A DNA stretch of 64,000 nucleotides from Planctomycetota bacterium (GTDB lineage Bacteria; Planctomycetota; JAJSAM01; JAJVHW01): assembly GCA_024280885.1 (NCBI GenBank), contig JAJRPF010000042.1:62001-126000 (forward strand), written 5' to 3'. The position numbers and the translations under genes were made by a program. The notes beneath the pieces are model-generated. The model was not told the DNA's origin and searched no databases. It worked only from the letters and a program-made list of their open reading frames with translations. Position 1 is the stretch's first letter; each line of letters starts with the position of its first letter. Positions 27,479-36,482 of the stretch are shown in pieces.

Positions 27479-30265
27479 CTACTTGGGCTCGCCCACGGTG
27501 AACTCGTGTTCGGGCAGACGCGGATCGAGTTCGAACACGTGAACGTCGCCGGCGACGATCACCGCGATCTTGATCGTGTCCTGGTCCTGCAGGAATGCCA
27601 GGCGATACACGCCGTCCGACACGACGTCCGCCTCCCACCGACCAACCCCCGCGCTCCACTCCAGAACGAGGCGAGTGAACACCGACGAGGCGACGACGGG
27701 ATTGCCAGATGGGTCCTTGAGTCGCACGATCACGCTGCGCGCCTTGGTCATTCGGACGGTGACGCCTGACGCGACATCGCTCCGGCTCCAGGGCATGTAT
27801 CCGTCCGCTCGGACGAGCATTCTGAGACGCGGTGCGTGGACGACGGGCAGCGTGAACAGGCCATCGGCATCAGCGCGTATCCACAGAGTTCCAACGACGG
27901 GGCCACCGACCACGTAGGGAGCGGCAACTCCGAGACGGGCGCCCGGAATCGGAGCGCCGACGGCATCTACGACGCGACCGGTGAAGGGCCTCCCGCCCTC
28001 TGCCACCGAGAGCTCCACGTTCACACGGCGTGTCGCAGGCAGTCGCATCTGACGACGCGTGTGCACGAATCCCAGGTCGTCGACGAGTGTCATGGTGAAT
28101 AGGGCCTCGGTGCGGATCGCATCGACGACGACGGAGCCGCTGCCCACGTCATACGCGACCATCGTGCGAAACGTGCCGTCATGGAACCGCGAGGTCTGCA
28201 CGTCGACGGGTCCTGCCGCACCATCCGCCAGGCGGTCCGCCGACGGCAGGCCGACCCCGAAGAGACGCTCGCCCCGCTCGCGGGAGAGGATGATGCGCAG
28301 CCGACCGAGCAACGCTTCACCTGCTCCGGTGACCGACATCGTCAAGCGGGTCGCAGGGCGAAGTGTCACCGTCTGCGTACCCACGAGGCTCTGTGGGATC
28401 TCGTGATCGGTCGGGTGAAACGCAGCTGCGGCCACGAGCACAACCTTGCTGGTGCGCGGGATCACGACGCTCAACTCGCCCCGGGCGTCCGAACGAAGAA
28501 CGTGCACGGTCGTCCGCACGACGGCACCGACGACCGCTTCGCCTGCGGGGTCGACGATGCGGAGCCGAACGATGCGGTCGCCGGGGAGCACGAGATCACC
28601 GAGGTCGAACCCTGTCGGCGCGACGTCGATCGTCAACCCCGCGTCGGACTCCGGATCGGATGGACGCAGCGTCACGTCTTCGAGTCCCCATGCGGGGAGC
28701 GGAACATCGAAACGGCCGTCATCGCTTGCACGTCGCTGTGCCGCGCCAGTTCCAGACCCGTCACTCCAACGCAGCATGAGAAGAGCGCGCGCGACAGGTC
28801 GCCCGCTCTCATCGAGCACTCGACCCCGAACACGAGGTAGCTTCCGGAGTTCGACAACGACACCGCGAGCAGGAACTGCTACGTCCATCCCGCGAGCTGC
28901 GGCCACGCCGATTCGATACCCCTCCGGCGCGACGAGCCAGAGCTTCTGACCCGCTTCGAAGCCCTGGAGATGGAAACTGCCGGACGGATCGCAGTCGAAG
29001 GGCACGCGCACGCCCGAGGTGCCATCGCTCCGCAGCAGGTCCCAGACCGCGGGACTCGCCGCGGAGCCGCGGACAGACGCGTCTTCCAAATTGACGTGCA
29101 ACCGCAGCACCTCGCCAGGGGGACCCCCGTTCACGCGAACGACACCAGCGAGTTCCACTCCTGGCGAAAGTTCCACAGCGATCCCGCCCGTGCCGGCTGG
29201 CAACTCGGCAGCTCGGGCTGGCGTGCCGATCGCAGCGACGACGATCATGCGCCCGTGGTCCGCCGCCGGAGTCGTGACGACGCCATTCGCATCCGTCCGA
29301 AGAAGGAAGGGATCCTCCGCGCCAGCATCGATCACGACGGCCGTGGCGGTCGCAGCGCGCCCGTCGGCGAGACGCACAGTGACGCGTGCCTGCGGAGTGC
29401 TCGCGCCCGCATCCACCGGCACGCGCGACGCGACGCCGCGGCCAGCGCGGCCGGCGAGCACGCGCCGACGCGCTCCCCGATCGCTACCGGGAGTCGGGCT
29501 CCGCTCGCTCGTCGCATCCGCCTCCGGTCGCGCGGAATCGCGGGCGGGATCGTCGGACGCCAAGAACGTAAACACGCCCACTCCGAGCACGCAGACCGCA
29601 GCGACGAGTAGGGCGGTATTCTGTGTGGCGGCGGCCATGATCGTTGCTCCCGTGGTGGTGGCCGTGGCTGCTGCTCCGGCTCCCGCTGCCACGCCGCTCC
29701 CGACTCCGAATGGACGCGAGGCATCGACGAGTAGAGGCGCGAGGAGGCCGAACGCCGCTCGACGGCCTCCGGTCTTGCCCTCGAGGTCGGCGCGCACTCT
29801 GTTCAGGGCGCGCCTGGTGCGCGTGCGCACCGTCTCGACGGGGACGCCCATTCGAGATGCCACCTCGCGCGGCGAGAAACCGTCGAAGAACCGCAAGAGC
29901 AGTGTCGAGCGCGCGGGATCGTCGAGAGCCATCACGATCGAGACCAGGCGTTGCTGCGAGTCTGCACGCGCCACGACATCTCCCGCACCAGGCGACGCCG
30001 TCCGGGGAACGACGGCCCCTTCGTGGTGCGCGCGGCGGCTTGAGGAGCGAAAACGGTTGCGTACGACGTTGCGCACCACGGTCGCCAGCCATCGGCGAGC
30101 GGCGGCATCCTCGTGCGGAGGGGAACGCAGCGCGCGCAGCCACGTCTCCTGTTCCACCTCGTCTACGAGATGAGCATCGCGGACAAGGCTCCAGGCGAGG
30201 CCCCGGACCCACGCGCGGTGCGAGAGCAGGGTCTCGATGGCAACAGGTCGAGTGGAGTCGGTCAT
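27479..30265 (-). CDS. ECF sigma factor fused to transmembrane segment and carboxypeptidase-regulatory-like domains
   Basis: 928 residues from the ATG at 30265; earlier frame sequence lacks coding character. Residues 1 to about 165 are an ECF sigma factor: region 2 (VRDAHLVDEVEQETWLRALR) and region 4 (FSPREVASRMGVPVETVRTR). A membrane span follows at about 210-230 (LLVAAVCVLGVGVFTFLA), then a linker and about six beta-sandwich modules (VRGRVLDESGRPVARALLML, FTGRVVDAVGAPIPGARLG). If the topology is right, the sigma domain is cytoplasmic and the modules extracytoplasmic, so it would be membrane-tethered until released. No separate anti-sigma gene is adjacent. The frame is continuous through the junction. 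Confidence 0.88.
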   Translation of the reverse strand: MTDSTRPVAIETLLSHRAWVRGLAWSLVRDAHLVDEVEQETWLRALRSPPHEDAAARRWLATVVRNVVRNRFRSSSRRAHHEGAVVPRTASPGAGDVVARADSQQRLVSIVMALDDPARSTLLLRFFDGFSPREVASRMGVPVETVRTRTRRALNRVRADLEGKTGGRRAAFGLLAPLLVDASRPFGVGSGVAAGAGAAATATTTGATIMAAATQNTALLVAAVCVLGVGVFTFLASDDPARDSARPEADATSERSPTPGSDRGARRRVLAGRAGRGVASRVPVDAGASTPQARVTVRLADGRAATATAVVIDAGAEDPFLLRTDANGVVTTPAADHGRMIVVAAIGTPARAAELPAGTGGIAVELSPGVELAGVVRVNGGPPGEVLRLHVNLEDASVRGSAASPAVWDLLRSDGTSGVRVPFDCDPSGSFHLQGFEAGQKLWLVAPEGYRIGVAAARGMDVAVPARGVVVELRKLPRVRGRVLDESGRPVARALLMLRWSDGSGTGAAQRRASDDGRFDVPLPAWGLEDVTLRPSDPESDAGLTIDVAPTGFDLGDLVLPGDRIVRLRIVDPAGEAVVGAVVRTTVHVLRSDARGELSVVIPRTSKVVLVAAAAFHPTDHEIPQSLVGTQTVTLRPATRLTMSVTGAGEALLGRLRIILSRERGERLFGVGLPSADRLADGAAGPVDVQTSRFHDGTFRTMVAYDVGSGSVVVDAIRTEALFTMTLVDDLGFVHTRRQMRLPATRRVNVELSVAEGGRPFTGRVVDAVGAPIPGARLGVAAPYVVGGPVVGTLWIRADADGLFTLPVVHAPRLRMLVRADGYMPWSRSDVASGVTVRMTKARSVIVRLKDPSGNPVVASSVFTRLVLEWSAGVGRWEADVVSDGVYRLAFLQDQDTIKIAVIVAGDVHVFELDPRLPEHEFTVGEPK

Positions 30266-30398
30266 GGCCCTTGCTGAGGGGAGACCCCGGCCGCAGCGAA
30301 AAGGGTTCAGCGATTTGCCGGGAGAGCCACGATAGCGCCGACGCAGGCTACCAAGTGCGGGCATTGACGGATCGCACACGGGGCCGCACCATCGTGGC

Positions 30399-30903
30399 AT
30401 GAGTCGCCCGGCGATCGAAACCATGGCATCCGTAGCGCCGCCGCGGCGGCCGCGCGGGGTGCAGGTCCGGCGCCTGCTCACCTGGCTTGGCGTGGGGACG
30501 TTCAGCCTGGCGCTCTTCTGCGTCGTCACGATCTCGCCGGCGCCGTTCTCACGGGTGTACGACAACTCGAAGGCGACGTGGGAATCCATCAGCGCCATCG
30601 ACGACCAGGGGCGGATCGAGACGACCGGAGGGCGCGTCTACGCCCGTGCTGCCGGAGGACAGGGACCGGCTCGAGTCGTTCCGTGAACTCCTGTACTCGC
30701 CCACCTATCGAGGCGTCTTCGTCGAGTCGCGAACCGCGGATGACGGGCAAGCGAGCCTGCTCTTCTTCCAGAAAACTTGGTTCATGTGCGGCATCGGACT
30801 CTCGACGTGGAATCCGCTCGACCGGTCGCTACCGCAGTACGAGCCAGTGGCTGCACGGCCGCTCCGCGTCGCGGACACGGGCGGTAAGGCTGGGATCGAC
30901 TGA
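30399..30903 (+). pseudogene. Apparent frameshifted single-pass membrane protein
   Basis: An ATG frame from 30399 encodes a basic N-terminus and one span (LTWLGVGTFSLALFCVVTI), then stops at 30686. The +1 frame, open across the junction, continues with coding-like sequence (RLESFRELLYSPTYRGVFVE and TWFMCGIGLSTWNPLDRS) to 30903. Joining the frames near 30640-30650 gives one coherent protein of about 165 residues. Either a 1-2 base indel broke it (real or sequencing), or it is two overlapping genes with a GTG start at 30646. The family is not recognised. Confidence 0.5.
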
Positions 30904-30913
30904 TGCCTCTCGC

Positions 30914-30937
30914 GGCGACGTTGTCGACAACGTCGCC
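30914..30937. repeat. Perfect 24-bp palindrome
   Basis: GGCGACGTTGTC followed directly by its reverse complement, centred on GTCGAC, with no loop. It lies in the 104-nt gap between the frameshifted gene and the 3' end of the SelW-like gene. It could be a protein-binding site for a dimer or part of a bidirectional terminator. Confidence 0.7.
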
Positions 30938-31007
30938 CACGAAACGGGGAGCACCGGCGGCAACACCGCGATCTCGGACATCGCTCCCGAGCAGGCCGGC
31001 GCGCCGG

Positions 31008-31253
31008 TCAGGCGGCGGCGTCGAGGACGCCTTGGACCGCGCGGAGGATCTCGCATTCGTCGGGGAATTCGTCGGTCTCGAGCTTCGAGTAGATGAGCTG
31101 ATCGCCCACCGTCACTTCGAAGCACCCGCCCTTGCTCGGGATCAATTCGAGGCCGGAGAGGCGCTGTTTGAGGTTGGTCAAGAGGTACTCGGTCAGGCTC
31201 ACGGCCTGAGGTTCGTAGTCTCACATCGAGCAATATTCGAGGCTGAGCTTCAC
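31008..31253 (-). CDS. SelW-like (Rdx family) selenoprotein with in-frame UGA at the CxxU site
   Basis: Reading through one TGA (31221-31223) gives 81 residues from the GTG at 31253, which has AAGGGAGAG upstream. The start is VKLSLEYCSMU, so Cys8 and Sec11 form the CxxU redox site of SelW/SelT/SelH (Rdx) proteins. The rest matches the thioredoxin-like SelW pattern: YEPQAVSLTEYLL, GGCFEVTV and LIYSKLETDEFPDECEIL. A short GTG-started ORF (31202) begins after the UGA, lacks the active site and has no ribosome site. Such proteins act in thiol redox. The hairpin just after the UGA fits a bacterial SECIS. selA, selB, selC and selD are not in the window. Confidence 0.85.
31193..31209 (-). promoter_or_regulatory. 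Candidate bacterial SECIS hairpin
   Basis: On the minus strand, 11 nt after the in-frame UGA, TCAGGC pairs with GCCTGA (6 bp) around the loop CGTGA. Position inside the coding region and distance from the UGA agree with bacterial SECIS elements bound by SelB. The loop has G and U but is not a textbook match. Confidence 0.55.
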
Positions 31254-31393
31254 GGTGCTCTCCCTTCTCGTGGCGGTAGGTATCGTTGCGGCCGGACGTC
31301 GTCGCGACGCGGGCGCAGATCGTAGCGTCCGGGGGTCACGCTTCCCTGAACGCATTGCGCGGCGCGCTCCTTCCCTCGCGGTAGCCTCGGCGC

Positions 31394-32947
31394 ATGTCCA
31401 GCGCGCCGGATCTGATCGTCACTGCCGACCGTCTCTTCGACGCGGTCGGTGACGCCGTAGCGGTGCGCGCAGGCGTGATCTGCGCCGTGGGCGAAGCGAG
31501 CGTGTTGCTGCGCACGCGGGGGCCGCGGACGCGCGTGATCGAGGCGTCGGGCGGACTCGTCTGCGCGGGATTTCACGACGCCCACGCGCACCTTGCGGCG
31601 ACCGGCCTCGCCAAGGTCGAGATCGACCTTCACGGGATGAGTGCCGATCGTATCGTCGCGGCTGTGCGGGAAGCGACCCGGAGGAGCGAGCCGGGGCGCT
31701 GGATCATCGGCCGCGGCTTCGATCCCGCGCTCTTCCCGGCAGACGGCACGACGGCGCGCTCGACGCTCGACGACGCGGCGCTGGATCATCCCGTGCTCCT
31801 GCGCTCACACGACTATCACTGCGCGGCGTTGAACACGGCGGGGCTCGCACGCGCCGGCTTCCTCCCGATTCCACCAACGATCGACGGCGGCGTGATCGAG
31901 ACGGACGCACACGGTGCGCCGACCGGTCTGACACGCGAGATGGCGGCCAACCGTGCAAGCGAGGCGGCCGACGATCTGACTGTGGACGAGCGCGCCGACG
32001 CCGTCGCCGCGGTGATCCCGGACCTCTTTCGCTCCGGACTCACGGCCGTTCACGACATGAGCGGATCGCGCTGGCAATCCGACTTGCGCGCGCTGGATGC
32101 GGCGGGACGCATTGGAGTCGCAGTGTACGCAACCGTGAGTCCTGCGGACGTCGAGAGAGAAGCCCTCACGATGCCCGGCGAGCACCTGAAGGTGACCGGC
32201 ATGAAGGTCTTTCTGGACGGCGCCCTCGGGACGCGCACGGCCTTGCTATTGGATCCCTACGAAGACGATCCGACGCACGTTGGCATCGCGGTTACGTCTC
32301 GCGAGTGCGCGCAGGAGTGCGTGGAGCGCGCAGCACGCAACGGTCTTGCGTCGTACCTGCACGCGATCGGCGACGGCGCGGTCCGCACGGCTTTCGACGC
32401 GGTCACCGGAGTGCGCGGACCCGCGGACGCTCCTCTCCGCCACCGCGTCGAACACGCGCAGATGGTCCACGACGACGATCTCCCACGCTTCGCCGAACAC
32501 GGCGTGATCGCGTCGGTGCAGCCCGTCCACATGGCGGAAGACACGGCGATCGTTGCGCGCCACTGGGGGACGCGTTCACGCGAGGCATTTCCGCTCCGTC
32601 GCCTCGCAGATTCAGGCGCCGTTCTGGCGTTCGGTTCCGACATGCCGATCGAGACGTTCGACGTGCTCGCGGGCATTCGCTGCGCGGTGCGCCGCACCGG
32701 CCGAGACGGCACGACGCTGCACGCAGACGAGGCGCTCACGGTCGGAGAGACCCTGCGGGCGTACACGGCTGGCGCGGCGTTCGCCGTCGGCGCCGAGAAC
32801 GCGCTCGGTTCTCTTCGACGCGGCATGCGGGCATCATTGACGGTGCTCTCGCACGATATCGATCGACATGCGGACGCACTCGACGACGTGGGTGTCGTAC
32901 TCACTGTCGTGGACGGCGAAGTCGTCTTCGGCGGAGACGCACAGTGA
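31394..32947 (+). CDS. Amidohydrolase family protein (YtcJ-like)
   Basis: 517 residues. The metal motif FHDAHAHL (HxH) is followed by the YtcJ-type lysine region (VTGMKVFLDGALGTRTALLL), the HAIGDGA histidine loop, RVEHAQMV and the Asp of FGSDMPIE. The N- and C-terminal strands form the composite beta-sandwich of the amidohydrolase superfamily. It hydrolyses an amide or ester of unknown identity; YtcJ relatives are mostly uncharacterised or act on cyclic amides. It overlaps the following radical SAM gene by 4 nt. Confidence 0.9.
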   Translation: MSSAPDLIVTADRLFDAVGDAVAVRAGVICAVGEASVLLRTRGPRTRVIEASGGLVCAGFHDAHAHLAATGLAKVEIDLHGMSADRIVAAVREATRRSEPGRWIIGRGFDPALFPADGTTARSTLDDAALDHPVLLRSHDYHCAALNTAGLARAGFLPIPPTIDGGVIETDAHGAPTGLTREMAANRASEAADDLTVDERADAVAAVIPDLFRSGLTAVHDMSGSRWQSDLRALDAAGRIGVAVYATVSPADVEREALTMPGEHLKVTGMKVFLDGALGTRTALLLDPYEDDPTHVGIAVTSRECAQECVERAARNGLASYLHAIGDGAVRTAFDAVTGVRGPADAPLRHRVEHAQMVHDDDLPRFAEHGVIASVQPVHMAEDTAIVARHWGTRSREAFPLRRLADSGAVLAFGSDMPIETFDVLAGIRCAVRRTGRDGTTLHADEALTVGETLRAYTAGAAFAVGAENALGSLRRGMRASLTVLSHDIDRHADALDDVGVVLTVVDGEVVFGGDAQ

Positions 32948-33828
32948 CGGACAAGATGATGGACGGCCTGCATCCGGCGCATCGCGATCACGCGCGCACG
33001 CTGCGCGACCATCTCTACGTCTACGCCGTGCTCTCGCGGCGCGCAGGCGGTGTGTCGATCGGCGTCAATCTCTCGCCCCACAAGCGCTGCAATTTCGACT
33101 GCACGTATTGCCAGGTCGATCGCACAACGCCGGGCCGCACGCCGACGGTGGACCTTGCGCTACTCCGCGCCGAGCTGCGCGGGACGTTCGAAGCCGCCGC
33201 GTCGGGCGCGATTCTCGATGAGCCACGCTTCGAGGGCGTCGCGCCAGAGCAGGCGATCCTCGCCGACGTCGCATTCTCGGGCGACGGCGAGCCAACGGCG
33301 GAGCGCTGGTTCGCGGATGCGGCGCGCGTGGTCGCAGAAGAGCGCACACGCGCGGCGCTGCACGATCTGCCGGTGCGGCTCATCACGAACGCGACGACGT
33401 TTCATCTGCCGAAGGTCGCCGACACGCTGCACTTCCTGGACGCCCACGGTCTCGATGTGTGGGCGAAACTCGACGCGGGCACCGACGCGTACTACGCAAC
33501 CGTGGATCGCTCGAGCGTTCCGTTCACGCGCGTCCTCGACAACATCCGCACGTGTACTCTGGAGCGAGAAACGACGATCCAGACGCTCTTCGCCCGCCAC
33601 GGCAGCGCCGCGCCGTCGCCTGCCGAGATCGCGGCGTGGGGCGATCGGCTGCGCGAGTTAGCGGCAGCGGGCGGGCGCATCGGCTGGGTGCAGGTACACA
33701 CGGTCTCGCGTCCGCCAGCCGAGTCGTTCGTCACCGCCCTGACGGTCGAAGAACTGGACGAGATTGCGGCCGTCGCGCGCGCCGCGTTGCCGACAGCGCG
33801 CGTGGCTATCTATCGCGGATCGGCGTGA
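32944..33828 (+). CDS. Radical SAM protein
   Basis: 294 residues from a GTG overlapping the previous stop (GTGA). KRCNFDCTYCQVDRTTPG holds the CxxxCxxC iron-sulfur motif, and AFSGDGEPT is the SAM-binding GGE-like strand. The layout fits the COG0731-type stand-alone family related to wybutosine-synthesis enzymes; no additional cluster-binding domain is visible. The substrate is unknown. It is coupled on both sides, to the amidohydrolase and to murJ. Confidence 0.88.
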   Translation: MTDKMMDGLHPAHRDHARTLRDHLYVYAVLSRRAGGVSIGVNLSPHKRCNFDCTYCQVDRTTPGRTPTVDLALLRAELRGTFEAAASGAILDEPRFEGVAPEQAILADVAFSGDGEPTAERWFADAARVVAEERTRAALHDLPVRLITNATTFHLPKVADTLHFLDAHGLDVWAKLDAGTDAYYATVDRSSVPFTRVLDNIRTCTLERETTIQTLFARHGSAAPSPAEIAAWGDRLRELAAAGGRIGWVQVHTVSRPPAESFVTALTVEELDEIAAVARAALPTARVAIYRGSA

Positions 33829-35423
33829 GCGAGACCAAGAAGACCGGGTTCCTGGGCGGGCGCGCGCTCCTCATCTCGGGACCGATTCTCTTCTCACGCA
33901 TCCTGGCCGTGGTGCGCGAGCAGATGCTCGCCGCGCTGCTCGGATCGGGCGCCGCCGGGCAGGCATTCGAACTCGCATTCCGCATCCCGAATCTCGCACG
34001 CGATCTATTCGCCGAGGGCGCGCTCGCGGCCGCCTTCGTGCCGACGTTCACCGAGGTGCAGAAGAACCAGGGCCGCGAGGCGGCGTATCGCCTGGCGAAC
34101 GCAATCGTCGGGCTGGTCCTGCTCGTTGTCGGATCGATCGCTGTGATCGGGATCGTCGCGGCCGAACCAATCGTCTCGCTCTTCTCGTTCGACAATCCCG
34201 ACGCCGCGCCGATGGCGGTGCCCGCGCTACGCATCCTCTTCCCTTTCCTACCGATTCTGTCACTCGCGGCGGTCGCGATGGGGCAACTCAACGCACAGGA
34301 ACGCTTCGTCGCACCGGCGATGGCGCCCGCCGTCTTCAACGTCGTGGCGATCAGCGCCGGAGCCGTGATGCTCGGCACCGGCACGCCTCCGGAGGCGGCG
34401 TCCATCGCGTGGGCGTGGGCCATGCTGGGCGGCGGTCTCGCACAGCTCGGCGTGCAGGTGCCGGTTCTCTGGCGGCTGGGCTATCGACCGCGACCGCGGC
34501 TGGCGTTCGGGGATCCCGGCGTCCGTCGCATCCTGCGGCTGATGGGACCGGCGGTGATCGGCGTCGCCGCGATGAACGTGAACGTGCTGGTGAACACGCT
34601 CTTCTCTGCGCAGGAGGACGGCGCAATCGTCTGGCTGAGCAAGGCGTTCCGGCTGATCTACCTACCGATCGGTGTCTTTGGGATCGCGATCGCAACGCTT
34701 GCCACCACGCGCGTCGCACAGCGCGCGGTCGAGCGCGACATGCCGGGGTTGCGCAACACGCTCGACGAAGGATTGCGCCTCGTTGCGTACCTGACCGTCC
34801 CGAGCACATTCGGGTTGATCGCACTCGGCGAACCCGTCGCGCGCCTGCTCTACCAATACGGTGAGTACACGGCGGTCGACGTCACGGCGACAGCCAACGC
34901 GCTCTTCCTCTACGCGCTCGGACTCTACGCATTCGCCGCGGTGAAAGTGATCGCGCCTGCGTTCTACGCCCTCGACCATACCCGCGCGCCGCTACTGGCG
35001 TCGGTGACCGCGGTCAGCGTGAACATCCTGATCAGCATCGTCCTCTTCCCGGTCGTCGGGTTCCAGGGGCTCGCACTCGGCACCGCGGTCGCGGCCTGCA
35101 TCAACCTGTGCGTCCTACTCTTCGCCTTCAAGGCCCTCGCGGGCGGCGTGGACATCCGGTCTCTCGCGGGCCATCTCGTGCGCGTGCTCTTCGCCGCAGC
35201 GCTCTGCGGCTGGACGGCGAGCTCCGTTCACGACTGGATCGCCGGCTCCATGGGCACGGCCGAAACGACGGCGCGCATCGCAGCCGTCTTCCCCGCGATC
35301 GTGGCGGGAGCGCTTGTGTACGTCCTCATCGGCAAGGGCCTCGGCCTCACCGAGTTCGGCAGCCTGATGGGCGTGTTCCGGCGACGCAGGGCTTCCGAGC
35401 AGTCGGGCGAAGCGGGAGACTGA
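33825..35423 (+). CDS. murJ: Lipid II flippase MurJ
   Basis: 532 residues from a GTG overlapping the radical SAM stop by 4 nt (GTGA). The MurJ/MviN signature is strong: ISGPILFSRILAVVREQMLA, AFELAFRIPNLARDLFAEGA and LSAAFVPTF-like AAAFVPTF. About 14 hydrophobic spans follow, including PTFSEL-equivalent and LGLYAFAAVKVIAPAFYAL regions. It flips the peptidoglycan precursor lipid II across the inner membrane, so the cell makes peptidoglycan. Confidence 0.96.
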   Translation: MSETKKTGFLGGRALLISGPILFSRILAVVREQMLAALLGSGAAGQAFELAFRIPNLARDLFAEGALAAAFVPTFTEVQKNQGREAAYRLANAIVGLVLLVVGSIAVIGIVAAEPIVSLFSFDNPDAAPMAVPALRILFPFLPILSLAAVAMGQLNAQERFVAPAMAPAVFNVVAISAGAVMLGTGTPPEAASIAWAWAMLGGGLAQLGVQVPVLWRLGYRPRPRLAFGDPGVRRILRLMGPAVIGVAAMNVNVLVNTLFSAQEDGAIVWLSKAFRLIYLPIGVFGIAIATLATTRVAQRAVERDMPGLRNTLDEGLRLVAYLTVPSTFGLIALGEPVARLLYQYGEYTAVDVTATANALFLYALGLYAFAAVKVIAPAFYALDHTRAPLLASVTAVSVNILISIVLFPVVGFQGLALGTAVAACINLCVLLFAFKALAGGVDIRSLAGHLVRVLFAAALCGWTASSVHDWIAGSMGTAETTARIAAVFPAIVAGALVYVLIGKGLGLTEFGSLMGVFRRRRASEQSGEAGD

Positions 35424-35453
35424 TGCGATGAGAAAGCTGTTGCGAGAGACGCC

Positions 35454-36275
35454 ATGAGACGCAGCCCCGACCTCTTCGACGAGATCGCCCGCATTCGCGC
35501 CGAAGGAGCTCCGGCGGCGCTCGCGACCGTGATTGGCACCCGCGGATCGACCCCCGGACAGAGTGCGATGAAGATGCTCATTCGGGCCGACGGCTCGACG
35601 ATGGGCACAGTCGGGGGCGGGTCGATGGAAGAGGACGTGCGCCAGTTGGGCCTCCTCAGCCTGGCCGACGAGACGTGCCGACGCTCCAGCTTCGAGCTCT
35701 CGACCGAGGCAGTCGACGACTCCGAGCTCATCTGTGGCGGCACCGTGGAGGTATTCGTGGAACCCTTGACCATCCCGACCGTCTTCCTCTTCGGCGCCGG
35801 TCACCTGGCGAAAGCGACAGCGCGCATCGCCGCGGTCGCCGGCTTCCGCGTCGTGGTTGCCGACGATCGCGACAGCCACGCGAATGCGGAGCGCTTCCCC
35901 GACGCCCGCGAGACCGTCGCCCGGCCCTTCGACGAGCTTCTCTCCGACCTCGCGCCGCGCATGGGGCCCGCGAGCTATTGCGTGATCGTCACGCGCAGTC
36001 ACCAGCTGGATGAGCAGTGCGCCGAGTCGCTTCTACGCACGGATGCGCGCTTCGTCGGGATGATCGGGAGCAAGAAGAAGGTCGGGCGCTGCCACGAGTT
36101 CCTGCGCACGAAGGGGATGGATGACACCCGGATTGCGCGACTCGCGGCCCCAGTCGGGCTCGACGTTGGCGCGGAGACGCACGGTGAAATCGCGGTGGCC
36201 ATCGTCGCGGAGATGATCCGCGTGCGGCGCGGCGCTGACGAGGCCGACTCAGGCTCGAAACGACTCGCTCCCTGA
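35454..36275 (+). CDS. XdhC/CoxI-family protein
   Basis: 273 residues. The N-terminal XdhC domain (EGAPAALATVIGTRGSTPG, GTVGGGSMEEDV) is followed by a Rossmann-like XdhC_C domain (VFLFGAGHLAKATARIAAVA, VIVTRSHQLDEQC, FVGMIGSKKKV, APVGLDVGAETHGEIAVAI). XdhC proteins bind molybdenum cofactor and help insert or sulfurate it in xanthine dehydrogenase-type hydroxylases. No xdh structural gene is nearby. A subset accompanies selenium-dependent molybdenum hydroxylases, of interest given the selenoprotein 4 kb away, but the link is speculative. Confidence 0.92.
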   Translation: MRRSPDLFDEIARIRAEGAPAALATVIGTRGSTPGQSAMKMLIRADGSTMGTVGGGSMEEDVRQLGLLSLADETCRRSSFELSTEAVDDSELICGGTVEVFVEPLTIPTVFLFGAGHLAKATARIAAVAGFRVVVADDRDSHANAERFPDARETVARPFDELLSDLAPRMGPASYCVIVTRSHQLDEQCAESLLRTDARFVGMIGSKKKVGRCHEFLRTKGMDDTRIARLAAPVGLDVGAETHGEIAVAIVAEMIRVRRGADEADSGSKRLAP

Positions 36276-36482
36276 CAGGCGAGTCCAAGCGGGACTGGCT
36301 CTTCTGGCGAAGCGCCCTATCCTGGGAGTGCCTGTCCTCGAGCGATTTCGCCATGCGTCGCCGCATGGCCTCAGTACCATCCCGGGCTTCCGGTGCCCGC
36401 CCCTCGCCAAGTGCCTCCCGGCCGACACGGGAAGATCTTGAGAACGAGGAGCGCCGCCGTGCTCGGACAGGAGTCACTTCCA

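Noticed and set aside
31008..31202. 64-codon GTG-started protein as a complete gene
   Set aside because: No ribosome site, lacks the redox motif; it is the part of the SelW-like gene after the UGA.
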